Origin: Pseudobdellovibrionaceae bacterium
GTDB lineage: Bacteria > Bdellovibrionota > Bdellovibrionia > Bdellovibrionales > Bdellovibrionaceae
Assembly: GCA_019637895.1 (NCBI GenBank)
Contig: JAHBUU010000003.1
Coordinates: 1 to 47,881 of the forward strand
Length of the DNA: 47,881 nucleotides
Reading direction: 5' to 3'
Under the pieces are notes generated by a model, which saw only the letters and a program-made list of their open reading frames with translations, made no database searches and was not told the origin of the DNA. Shown here one piece after another: positions 17,892 through 25,869 of the stretch. A program made the position numbers and the translations under genes. The first letter of the stretch is position 1. Each line of letters begins with the position of its first letter.

Positions 17892-18742
17892 ACAGAGATC
17901 ATCTCAAGCATTACTTGCCCGACCTGAAGGCCATTCAGGAATCGCACTTTTCTCTCGACCAGAGAATCACGGGCTTTCATGCCACTTGCATCGACTCTGA
18001 AAATACACCCCTAGGAAGTGGCACTCATTTCAACCGTGAAATGGCGCATACTATCGCTGTTGCTGAGTCAGTCGAGCGGAAAATCTTTGAGTCCCTTTAT
18101 AAATCTTCCTTAAAATCAGATTACATGCTGGATCTCTACCCCAGCACTTGCGGCTTCGCCGTGGGAAATCAAAAACATGAGGCAAGGCAACGATCCATTG
18201 CCGAGGCGATTGAAAGATGGCTCCGATCCAAATGGATTGACGATAATTATGCTCTTGTTGAACTGACTCCTCCCATCGACTCATTCGATCCCTACCAGCA
18301 ATCGGTCTTTTCGTTTTTTGACCAAGTCAGAGCTTTTCAACATACAGCGACGATCATATTCAATTCAGAACCATCTCATTATCACTCACTGATTGTCGTA
18401 GGCCTTAAGGATCAAGGCGCCTTTGTCGGCTCTCGCACCTCCTTAAATCCTCATGATCTTTGGTCGCACGCCCTCACTGAAGCATGGCGCCATCTTCATA
18501 TCAGTCAAAACATCAGTCGATATCCAACCACTTTTGACTACCAGATCATTGAACACTTCGCCCAACACGCCGATCAGGCTTTCAATCAAATAGCGGCAGC
18601 CACGCGGCCGGGCCTTCCCGCCCCCAACATCCTCCTTCACAAGGAGGTCGAAACGCCGTTCGCAGATCTTTTTTGCTTTAGAACACTTTGTGAAGATTTC
18701 AAAGGCTGGCATGAGAAAGACATTCAACGGTTTGTCTATTAG
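17888..18742 (+). CDS. Compact YcaO-domain protein
   Basis: Protein of 284 residues. YcaO enzymes use ATP to activate peptide backbone amides, forming azolines, thioamides or amidines in modified peptides. Two family blocks are visible: GTHFNREMAHTIAVAESVER (residues 45-64) and STCGFAVGNQKHEARQRSIA-EAIER (86-110), the latter with the S-x2-E-x3-R ATP-site pattern. A third helix, HALTEAWRHL (194-203), matches the family but I see no Gln at its usual place. The protein is shorter than most YcaO proteins and lacks a proline-rich tail. No precursor peptide, E1-like partner or TfuA gene is visible. It is coupled to the binding protein upstream and overlaps the kinase gene downstream. Confidence 0.78.
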   Translation: MNRDHLKHYLPDLKAIQESHFSLDQRITGFHATCIDSENTPLGSGTHFNREMAHTIAVAESVERKIFESLYKSSLKSDYMLDLYPSTCGFAVGNQKHEARQRSIAEAIERWLRSKWIDDNYALVELTPPIDSFDPYQQSVFSFFDQVRAFQHTATIIFNSEPSHYHSLIVVGLKDQGAFVGSRTSLNPHDLWSHALTEAWRHLHISQNISRYPTTFDYQIIEHFAQHADQAFNQIAAATRPGLPAPNILLHKEVETPFADLFCFRTLCEDFKGWHEKDIQRFVY

Positions 18743-20036
18743 ATTCGGCATTTCAGCAGCCATGCTTTCTGCATCTTTAATTCTGGTGCAAGTGTTATTC
18801 TTCACTCTGCAAAAGTCGCAAATCGAAATCACCAAGAACCTGGTCCAGTCCATTCTTCGGCAGGAGGTCAATGTCAGCAATAGCTTCCTGATGGCGAGGG
18901 CTATCACCGACCTCCAACGCTTAGGTCTTATCTCCTGCACTCGCCTTGTCTCTCAAAAGACATCGCAAGTTCTCCTAGATCTCTCCTACGAAGGAAATTG
19001 CACCCCCAACGGACTTTTTCTTTCCGGTGGCACGGCAGATTTTAAGATCTCTTCGCTCAATGGAGAAGTCTGGGACATTTCATTTATCGCCATGAGTGAC
19101 CCCTTCTTTAGGCTCAGTCTTTGGTTAACTCGCTTGCTTATTGTGGCTTCAGCTTCATTAGGGCTAAGTCTTCTCTTCCGAAAGATCGACCGCGACCGAA
19201 GGAAAGGAGAGGAGAAAGAAAGGGAAAACCGTCTTCTTCAAAACACGGTTAAAAAACAAGAGCTCCAAATTTCCGAGGTCTCCGAAAGAGCTCAAAAAGT
19301 AGAATCGCTGGCGACCCACGCAGCACAAGTCGCCCATGACATCAAATCACCACTAAGCGTGATCTCACTCCTCTCCTCCCGTATCGGCAGCGATTCGCCA
19401 GAGGAGGCCAAACTTCTTCAGGAGGCGGCAAAAGGGATTATCAAATCCGCAGAGAACCTCCTCGCCAATGTCCGAAATCGTCAGCACTCTCAGGACGGCC
19501 CAAAAGTCTCCGAACAGTCCCCATCCTCTTCCACTCACCATATCCCCGCCCTTATTCCAGCACAGAGTCTTCTGAACCTAGATTCCCTTTGTCGACGGAC
19601 CTTGGAAATGAAGCGCGTCGAATACAAAGACTCGAAAGTCACCGTTAGATTATCGATGTACTCAAATCTCCCAGATACCAATAGACAGGTTATCTATGAC
19701 CCCCACCATCTCGAATCGATCATTTCCAATGTTTTGAACAATGGAATTGAGGCGATCGATCGGGATGGGTTCATCAATATGGACTGCTCGCTAGATGAAG
19801 ACTTTGTCTCTCTTGAAATACGGGACTCCGGGAAAGGAATCCCCAAAGACATCCTTGAACGCCTCGGCAAAGAAGGTGTTTCCCATGGAAAAACGAATGG
19901 CAATGGGATTGGCCTTCTCCATGCGTTTCAGACGATCCAGTCCTGGAATGGTCAGATGGAAATTCAGTCAGATGGTCAACGAGGAAGCACCGTCAAAATC
20001 CGACTCCCCTCTTTCAAAGGCCCAGATGCACCTTGA
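18711..20036 (+). CDS. Membrane sensor histidine kinase of the YcaO cassette
   Basis: Protein of about 441 residues from the ATG at 18711, which has AAAGG upstream; a GTG at 18690 would add 7. Layout: membrane span near residues 12-32, a periplasmic domain of about 100 residues with two cysteines (76 and 97), a second span near 135-155, a basic coiled coil, then the kinase core. His209 lies in VAHDIKSPLSVIS; the N box is NVLNNGIEAI, G1 DSGKGIP and G2 GNGIGLLHA. All look functional. It overlaps the YcaO gene by 32 bases. No response regulator is adjacent, since the next genes are an antisense MazEF-type pair. It may read out the periplasmic binding protein. Confidence 0.85.
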   Translation: MRKTFNGLSIRFGISAAMLSASLILVQVLFFTLQKSQIEITKNLVQSILRQEVNVSNSFLMARAITDLQRLGLISCTRLVSQKTSQVLLDLSYEGNCTPNGLFLSGGTADFKISSLNGEVWDISFIAMSDPFFRLSLWLTRLLIVASASLGLSLLFRKIDRDRRKGEEKERENRLLQNTVKKQELQISEVSERAQKVESLATHAAQVAHDIKSPLSVISLLSSRIGSDSPEEAKLLQEAAKGIIKSAENLLANVRNRQHSQDGPKVSEQSPSSSTHHIPALIPAQSLLNLDSLCRRTLEMKRVEYKDSKVTVRLSMYSNLPDTNRQVIYDPHHLESIISNVLNNGIEAIDRDGFINMDCSLDEDFVSLEIRDSGKGIPKDILERLGKEGVSHGKTNGNGIGLLHAFQTIQSWNGQMEIQSDGQRGSTVKIRLPSFKGPDAP

Positions 20037-20352
20037 GGGCAAAGTTGACTCGATCCATTGTCTCCGGTTCAGCTTGAGTCAGTCGCTTAAAAAGTCTCGC
20101 TTTGTCGATTGTCCGAATCTGCTGAATAAGAATCTTGGATGGAACGCTTAACCCCTTTGTTTTCGGCTGAAAAACCTCGAAGGCCCGAATCCGCTCAAGA
20201 TTCTTTGAGGTGAGAGGAGCGACCGTCACAAGCTCTGAAAACTCGTTTGCAATATTGTTCGAAACGACCAACACCGGACGAGTTTTCCGTATTTCTCGCC
20301 CCCGGGTTGGATCCAAATCGGCAAGAAAGATATCTCCCCGCTCAATCTTCAT
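20014..20352 (-). CDS. MazF/PemK-type endoribonuclease toxin
   Basis: Protein of 112 residues beginning MKIERGDIFLADLDPTRGRE, a typical MazF start, followed by KTRPVLVVSNNIANEF and VTVAPLTSKN, the conserved catalytic and core strands. MazF toxins cut mRNA or rRNA at short sequences. It overlaps the upstream antitoxin gene by 11 bases. Its 3' end overlaps the 3' end of the convergent histidine kinase gene by 23 bases. Length and motifs suggest it is intact. Confidence 0.88.
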   Translation of the reverse strand: MKIERGDIFLADLDPTRGREIRKTRPVLVVSNNIANEFSELVTVAPLTSKNLERIRAFEVFQPKTKGLSVPSKILIQQIRTIDKARLFKRLTQAEPETMDRVNFALKVHLGL

Positions 20353-20584
20353 TTGGTCCGACACCCAGATCTGAATCCAACCATTCCCGATCTTCCGGCC
20401 CGAGTTCACTTGAGGATTTATAATCCTCGATGAGCTGCCTGACAAAATCCGCCTCACTCTGTCTTCGGAAATACAATTTCAATGCTTCCGCAATCACCGC
20501 TGATCTCTCCCGTGGCTTTACGGAACGTTTCAAGGTTTTGACTACCTCGAGAGGCAAAGTGATATTCATTCGAACGGCGCTCAT
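20342..20584 (-). CDS. Ribbon-helix-helix antitoxin of the MazF-type toxin
   Basis: Protein of 80 residues. The N-terminal ribbon-helix-helix (MSAVRMNITLPLEVVKTLKR, then PRERSAVIAEALKLYF) binds DNA, and the acidic C-terminus (LGPEDREWLDSDLGVGPNED) would wrap the toxin. It is the first gene of the pair and has a near-consensus promoter immediately upstream. Confidence 0.85.
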   Translation of the reverse strand: MSAVRMNITLPLEVVKTLKRSVKPRERSAVIAEALKLYFRRQSEADFVRQLIEDYKSSSELGPEDREWLDSDLGVGPNED

Positions 20585-20607
20585 ATCCGGTCTCCGATCT
20601 TTCCTTC

Positions 20608-20636
20608 ATTATACACACTTCAATGCGCATAATCAA
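20608..20636 (-). promoter_or_regulatory. Promoter and candidate operator of the MazEF-type pair
   Basis: On the minus strand TTGATT (20631-20636) and TATAAT (20608-20613) are separated by 17 bases, close to the sigma-70 ideal. The palindrome ATGCGCAT (20623-20630) lies within the spacer, where an antitoxin dimer could block RNA polymerase. The rest of 20637-20811 shows nothing I can name. Confidence 0.65.
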
Positions 20637-20811
20637 TGAGCCAGAAAAGAGCTGGAGTCACAGAGGTTTAAGGGGATTCCGAAGTGTAAAAGCCGCTCAA
20701 AAATGAAGACAAGGAGATGAGAGGAGGCGTATCGACAATGTCCCCCGGACTTGCTGGAAATCCCGGAGTGATTTCGCTCTGCGTCCGCAAACAGGACCTG
20801 GCACCCTTTTC

Positions 20812-21588
20812 CTACCCAAACCGGCCAGTGATGTAATTCTCCGTACGCTGATCCTTGGGCGTGGTGAAGAGCTTGTCCGAACGGTCAAACTCAATCAGAT
20901 CGCCCATGTACATGAAGGCGGTATAGTCCGCCGTCCGTGAGGCCTGATGCAGGTTGTGGGTGACGATCAGAATCGTCCAGTCCTTCTTGAGCTCTGTGAT
21001 CAACTCTTCGATGTGAGTCGTGGAAATCGGATCAAGGGCCGAGGTCGGCTCATCGAGCAACAAAATTTCGGGCTCTGTCGCCAAGGCCCGAGCGATGCAC
21101 AATCGCTGCTGCTGACCACCGGACAACGCCGTCGCTGGCGAATGCAGGCGATCCTTGACCTCGTTCCAGAGGCCCGCCTGCTGCAATGATTTTTCGACCC
21201 GCTCTTCGATGAAGCTGCGGCGGCGCACGCCCCGAACCTTCAGACCATAGGCTACGTTTTCATAAATGCTTTTTGGAAATGGATTCGGCTTTTGGAAAAC
21301 CATTCCGATTCGCATCCGGACTTCCATCGGATCGATGTCACGCGCCAGGATGTTCCGCTTTTCGGGATAGATCAGAATCTCGCCATCGTAATGCGTGGTC
21401 GCATACAAGTCGTGCATCCGGTTGAAGCACCTGAGCAAAGTCGTCTTGCCGCAACCCGAAGGTCCGATCAACGCCGTGATGTGGTTCTCGTACACAGGCA
21501 TGGAAACCGAGTTCAAAACCCGTTTCGGCCCATAGGCGAAACTCAAACTTTTCACTTCGGCTCGCAAATTGAGAGCGCTCGTTGTCAT
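20812..21588 (-). CDS. pstB: Phosphate ABC transporter ATPase PstB
   Basis: ATPase of 258 residues powering high-affinity phosphate uptake. It has Walker [10 protein letters not shown], the signature [16 protein letters not shown], Walker [14 protein letters not shown] and the PstB ending ENYITGRFG. The ATG at 21588 is chosen because AAGG lies about 8 bases upstream; an in-frame GTG at 21597 is the alternative. It is the last gene of pstSCAB here, and phoU, which often follows, is absent: the next gene is the MazEF-type pair. Confidence 0.95.
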   Translation of the reverse strand: MTTSALNLRAEVKSLSFAYGPKRVLNSVSMPVYENHITALIGPSGCGKTTLLRCFNRMHDLYATTHYDGEILIYPEKRNILARDIDPMEVRMRIGMVFQKPNPFPKSIYENVAYGLKVRGVRRRSFIEERVEKSLQQAGLWNEVKDRLHSPATALSGGQQQRLCIARALATEPEILLLDEPTSALDPISTTHIEELITELKKDWTILIVTHNLHQASRTADYTAFMYMGDLIEFDRSDKLFTTPKDQRTENYITGRFG

Positions 21589-21598
21589 CGCATCCACC

Positions 21599-22543
21599 TT
21601 ACCACTTCAGGCGCTTCCGGAACCGATAGCGGATCCAGATCGCAAAACCATTCATCACCAAAGTCATCACCAAGAGCACAATCCCCGTCGCCGCCGCATT
21701 CACGTGAAACTCGGGCTGTGGACGACTGATCCAGTTGAACATCTGGATCGGCATCACAGTAAAGGGATCGCTCAGCCATTGAAACGAAACAAACGGAAAC
21801 TCAGCCCCCACTGGAGGCGTCGGCAAAAAGGCAATGAACGTCAAGGCCCCGATCGTGATCAAAGGCGCCGTCTCACCGATCGCTCGCGACAAAGAAATGA
21901 TCACACCGGTCAGAATTCCACCCGAAGAATACGGCAGCACGTGATGACGAACCATCTGCCACTTGCTCGCCCCCAAAGCGTAAGCCGCCTCCCGCATGGA
22001 ATCAGGCACCGTGCGGATCGCTTCCCGGGTCGTCACGATAATGATCGGCAGCACCAACAATCCCAAAGTCAGGCCCGCCGTCAAAATGCTCTGCCCCAGG
22101 TTCAACTTGTAAACGAACAGTCCCAGGGCCATCAGACCGAAGGTGATCGACGGGATCCCGGCCAGGTTAATAATATTGAGCTCAACCAACAAGGTCAGCC
22201 AGTTCTTCGGAGCGTACTCTTCAAGATAAACCCCGGCCGCAATCCCCAGCGGAATCGCACACAAGGCCGTCGTCAGCATGATGGCAAAGCTTCCCACCCA
22301 AGCGGACAAAATTCCCGCTCTCTCGGGAAAGCGCGAGGGGAAATTCATGAAAAAGTCCATCGACAAGCGCGGCACCCCGGTCATTGCCAAATCCACGATC
22401 AACGCCAACAAAGTCACCAAGGCAAACAGCAATGACATCAGGCCGGCCACGCCGAATGCCATGTCCACCAACTGTCGACGTCGGATACTGGTGCGAATAT
22501 CCGTTTGATCTCCGTGCTGAGGAGAAGAGACCAAATTCATCAT
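21599..22543 (-). CDS. pstA: Phosphate ABC transporter permease PstA
   Basis: Inner-membrane permease of 314 residues with about six spans. It shows the binding-protein-dependent transport loop [20 protein letters not shown] and [12 protein letters not shown], typical of PstA. It overlaps pstC by 4 bases and is separated from pstB by a few bases. It forms the phosphate channel with PstC. Confidence 0.93.
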   Translation of the reverse strand: MMNLVSSPQHGDQTDIRTSIRRRQLVDMAFGVAGLMSLLFALVTLLALIVDLAMTGVPRLSMDFFMNFPSRFPERAGILSAWVGSFAIMLTTALCAIPLGIAAGVYLEEYAPKNWLTLLVELNIINLAGIPSITFGLMALGLFVYKLNLGQSILTAGLTLGLLVLPIIIVTTREAIRTVPDSMREAAYALGASKWQMVRHHVLPYSSGGILTGVIISLSRAIGETAPLITIGALTFIAFLPTPPVGAEFPFVSFQWLSDPFTVMPIQMFNWISRPQPEFHVNAAATGIVLLVMTLVMNGFAIWIRYRFRKRLKW

Positions 22544-23469
22544 TCTTTCTCCTGAAATTTCTTACGCAGCCAGAGGCCGAAAACGTTAAAACAAAGCGTC
22601 AACGACAACAAAGTCAAACCCGCCACATAAATCGACTGATAGCCGATCGAACCATGAGGCAAGTCCCCCATGCTCACCTGAACGATGAACGCCGTGATCG
22701 TCGCTGCGGGCTCGGTCGGATTGATCGTCAGATTCGGCTGCATCCCCGCCGCGATCGCGACCACCATGGTTTCACCCAAGGCACGGGAAATCGCCAGAAT
22801 ATAAGCCGAAGTCATTCCCGAAAATGCCGCCGGAATGATCACCCGAAAGATGGTCTGAAACCGCGAGGCTCCCATCGCAAAGGACCCTTCACGCAAGTGA
22901 TTGGCGACCGATCTCATCGCATCCTCACTCAAGGACGAGACATAAGGCACGATCATCACGCCCATCACAAAGCCCGCCGACAAAACGTTGAACCCTCCCA
23001 GCGTTGGGAAAATCCGTTGAAGCAGCGGAGTCACGAACAACAAAGCAAAATAGCCGTACACCACCGTCGGCACCGCTGCCAGCAGCTCTAAGATCGGTTT
23101 CAGGATCTCGCGAATCGAGGGGCGAACGTATTCCGACAAAAACGCGGCGGAAACCGTTCCCAAGGGGATCGCCACCGTCAACGCAATCGCCGTGGCCAGC
23201 AAAGTCCCGCACAGCAAAGGCAAGATTCCGTATTTGGCATTCTCAAACAGAGGAGTCCACTCGGTCCCGGTCAGGAACTCCCAGAAAGAAACATGACTGA
23301 AGAAAGGCACCGACTCACTGACCAAAATCCAAACGATCCCGACCGTCACGAGGACGGACGAAAGCGCCGCCAGCGCCAGAAGCAGCTCGATCACGCGCTC
23401 TCTCCAGCGCCGCCAGCGCCGGGCGGGATGATTCGGAGAAGTGAATGCCGCCAGTCGTTTATCAGCCAC
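22540..23469 (-). CDS. pstC: Phosphate ABC transporter permease PstC
   Basis: Inner-membrane permease of 309 residues with about six spans. It has the EAA-type loop EGSFAMGASRFQTIFRVIIP followed by ISRALGETMVVAIAAG, characteristic of PstC. It lies 9 bases after pstS and overlaps pstA by 4 bases, so the four genes form one operon. Confidence 0.93.
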   Translation of the reverse strand: MADKRLAAFTSPNHPARRWRRWRERVIELLLALAALSSVLVTVGIVWILVSESVPFFSHVSFWEFLTGTEWTPLFENAKYGILPLLCGTLLATAIALTVAIPLGTVSAAFLSEYVRPSIREILKPILELLAAVPTVVYGYFALLFVTPLLQRIFPTLGGFNVLSAGFVMGVMIVPYVSSLSEDAMRSVANHLREGSFAMGASRFQTIFRVIIPAAFSGMTSAYILAISRALGETMVVAIAAGMQPNLTINPTEPAATITAFIVQVSMGDLPHGSIGYQSIYVAGLTLLSLTLCFNVFGLWLRKKFQEKE

Positions 23470-23478
23470 GCATCACAC

Positions 23479-24456
23479 TCACAGAGCGGCTTCTCGTTTC
23501 ATGAGTTCCTCGATCTTCAGACCGACAGGCTCTTTGCCCTCGAAGATCGTGCCGTATTTTTTGTTTTTGACGTTCTCGAGCGATTTTTCGTAGGACTTCG
23601 CCGGAAGTGCGACATATTTCACTTCAGGAACCAGGGTCGCCGAGTTTTTCATGTAGAACTCAACGAACTCGCGCACCTCGGGTTTTTCGATCCCTTTTTC
23701 CGTCACATAGATGAAAATCGGTCGAGCCAGATAGTAGGTCCCGGCCTCAACGGTCGCACGCGACGGCGTCACGAAACCAGCCTTTGCATCCTTTTGAATG
23801 GCCAGAGCCTTCATCCTGGTTTTGTTCGCATCATAGTAAGCCAACGGCAGATAGCCTAACGAGGTCAAATCGTTCGCAATCCCCGTCACCAGCGTATTGT
23901 CATCCTCACTGGCCGTATAATCCCCACGGCTCGATTTTGCCTTCCCGACCACGGCCTCTGTGAAGAAATCGAAGGTTCCCGAATCCGAACCCGCACCGAA
24001 AAGTTTGATCGGAATGTTCGGCCACTTCGGATTCACTTGGCTCCAATTTTTGATCTTGCCTTGAGCCGAAGGCTCCCAGATTTTTTTCAGATCGACAATC
24101 GAGACTTCCGACAACCAATTGTTTTTGGGATTCACCGCCACCACGACAGCATCGTAAGCAATGGGAAGCTCCAGATACTTGATGCCGGCTTTGCGACAGT
24201 TGGCCATCTCGGAAAGCGAAATGGGCCGGGAGGCATTTTGCACGTCGGTTTCACCGCGGCAGAATTTCTTGAAGCCGCCGCCTGTTCCGGAAATGCCGAC
24301 CGTGACGCGAACAGCGCCGCGTTTGGAAGTTTGGAATTCTTCCGCCACCGCTTCGGTGATCGGAAACACGGTACTGGATCCATCGATCCGAATCACCGGT
24401 GGTGTCGCGAATACGGGCGCACCCATCAAACCGCTGATCAGCAAGCTGACAATCAT
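23479..24456 (-). CDS. pstS: Phosphate-binding protein PstS
   Basis: Periplasmic binding protein of 325 residues. The ATG at 24456 has AAGGAGG just upstream and opens a signal peptide ([17 protein letters not shown]). The mature protein starts [20 protein letters not shown], with the phosphate-site serines, and later has [13 protein letters not shown] and ASEDDNTLV, typical of PstS. First gene of pstSCAB, controlled by the Pho box at 24513-24530. Confidence 0.94.
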   Translation of the reverse strand: MIVSLLISGLMGAPVFATPPVIRIDGSSTVFPITEAVAEEFQTSKRGAVRVTVGISGTGGGFKKFCRGETDVQNASRPISLSEMANCRKAGIKYLELPIAYDAVVVAVNPKNNWLSEVSIVDLKKIWEPSAQGKIKNWSQVNPKWPNIPIKLFGAGSDSGTFDFFTEAVVGKAKSSRGDYTASEDDNTLVTGIANDLTSLGYLPLAYYDANKTRMKALAIQKDAKAGFVTPSRATVEAGTYYLARPIFIYVTEKGIEKPEVREFVEFYMKNSATLVPEVKYVALPAKSYEKSLENVKNKKYGTIFEGKEPVGLKIEELMKREAAL

Positions 24457-24512
24457 GAAGCCTCCTTCATCTCGAACGATGTCACAAACTACACCTACCC
24501 CTAGAAAGGGCC

Positions 24513-24530
24513 ATGTCAGGGAATTGTCAG
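24513..24530 (-). promoter_or_regulatory. Pho box upstream of pstS
   Basis: On the minus strand two CTGACA(A/T) repeats are spaced by 4 bases (CTGACAA TTCC CTGACAT), the classic arrangement of a PhoB-binding site. It lies 57 bases before the pstS start, in line with activation under phosphate shortage. Confidence 0.8.
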
Positions 24531-24769
24531 GATTTCGCGACAATCCTCCCCTGAGAGGCAAAAACCCCTCAGAAAGCCGCAAATTGCCCAGAAATTAGGC
24601 TTTGTCCGATCAAAAAGAGTAAGAAAAATCACTCTTTTCCCCCTCTTGGATCGACCCCTCGTCCGTCTTGGGACTTCGACACCCTGGGCTTCAGCGACAG
24701 CCACTTTTCCCTTCGACTTTAGAGAGAACTGGAGTAAACAGAAGAAACTTACCCAGGCCGGAGTACAAC

Positions 24770-25159
24770 ATGCGGATTCTCACCATCGAAGACAGTCCCG
24801 ACCTTCAGCTTCTGTACAAGACTGTCATCAAAATGCTGGGCTACGAATGCGTGGGTTTCGAAACGGCCACAGAAGCCCGTCAGCACCTTCTTGAAAACGC
24901 CAAGCCAGATCTGATCATGCTCGACCTGACTCTTCCCGACCTGGAACTCACCGAGTTTCGTTCGTTCTTCTCTCAGATCCCGAACTTTTCCGATATCCCT
25001 CTGCTTGTCAGCTCAGGCCGCGATGATTTGCACCTGTGGGCTCAAAGCCTGGGCGCGTTCCACGCCCTGAAAAAGCCGGTCGACATCCCGTCGCTTCGTA
25101 CCTTCTTGAAGGACTTTAACGAGCGGCAAAAAAAGTCGGCCCCAGAAGCCTCTCTCTAG
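24770..25159 (+). CDS. Single-domain response regulator
   Basis: Receiver-only protein of 129 residues: acidic pair in ILTIEDSPDL, phosphoacceptor Asp52 in LIMLDLTLPD, and the conserved lysine in ALKKPVDIPSL. It has no output domain, so it would act as a CheY-like or relay protein. GGAG precedes the ATG. It is divergent from pstS across 313 bases that also hold the Pho box. A role in phosphate signalling is possible but only inferred from position. Confidence 0.88.
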   Translation: MRILTIEDSPDLQLLYKTVIKMLGYECVGFETATEARQHLLENAKPDLIMLDLTLPDLELTEFRSFFSQIPNFSDIPLLVSSGRDDLHLWAQSLGAFHALKKPVDIPSLRTFLKDFNERQKKSAPEASL

Positions 25160-25213
25160 GTTTCCATTCACTCCCGCCCCTGATCTGCTATTCTCCAGGC
25201 CTGGAGGCATCTC

Positions 25214-25810
25214 ATGGCAATGGAACAAATCGCTCAGGCAAGCCTAGATCAAATTTTCTTGAATGCACGAACCCACTCAAATTGGCAGGATCGAAAGATC
25301 GACCCAGGAACCTTGCAGAAGGTTTATGACCTGATGAAGTGGGGACCCACCAGTGGGAACTGCTGCCCCTTGCGTATCCTCTTCGTCGCGACGCCCGAAG
25401 GAAAAGACAAACTCATCCCCTGCATGAGCAAAGGCAATGTGGAAAAAACCAAGACGGCGCCAGTGACGGCGGTCTTCGCCCAAGACATGCAGTTCTACGA
25501 AAAGCTGACGAAACTGGCTCCTCACCTCAAAGACGCCAAGGCGGCCTACGAAGGAAAAGAGGCCTTGATCGAGGAAACCGCTTTTCGCAACAGCTCCCTG
25601 CAAGCCGCCTATTTCATCATCGCCGCCCGCTCGATGGGACTGGATTGCGGCCCGATGTCCGGCTTCGACAAAAAGAAAATGGATGAGACCTTCTTTGCGG
25701 GAACAAGCTGGAAATCCAACTTCGTTTGCAATCTCGGTTACGGGGTTCCCGACAAGGTCTATCCACGCGCCCCTCGTTTGGATTTCGACGAGGCCTGCCG
25801 AACCGTCTGA
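25214..25810 (+). CDS. rutE: RutE-like nitroreductase-family reductase
   Basis: FMN-dependent protein of 198 residues, similar throughout to RutE, which reduces malonic semialdehyde to 3-hydroxypropionate in pyrimidine breakdown. Matching blocks are LMKWGPTSGNCCPLRILFVA, AFRNSSLQAAYFIIAARSMG and GLDCGPMSGFDKKKMDETFF. GGAGG lies 6 bases before the ATG. No other rut genes are adjacent, so it may serve as a general aldehyde or nitro reductase. Confidence 0.85.
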   Translation: MAMEQIAQASLDQIFLNARTHSNWQDRKIDPGTLQKVYDLMKWGPTSGNCCPLRILFVATPEGKDKLIPCMSKGNVEKTKTAPVTAVFAQDMQFYEKLTKLAPHLKDAKAAYEGKEALIEETAFRNSSLQAAYFIIAARSMGLDCGPMSGFDKKKMDETFFAGTSWKSNFVCNLGYGVPDKVYPRAPRLDFDEACRTV

Positions 25811-25869
25811 CCCATGTTTCCCTTGACCTTCCAACAGGGGGAAGCTCGAAGATCAACGTGGGAGGAAGA

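Noticed and set aside
21569..23091. Long plus-strand frames across the pst genes
   Set aside because: They are antisense shadows of pstA and pstC, rich in Arg, His and Gln with no recognisable domains.
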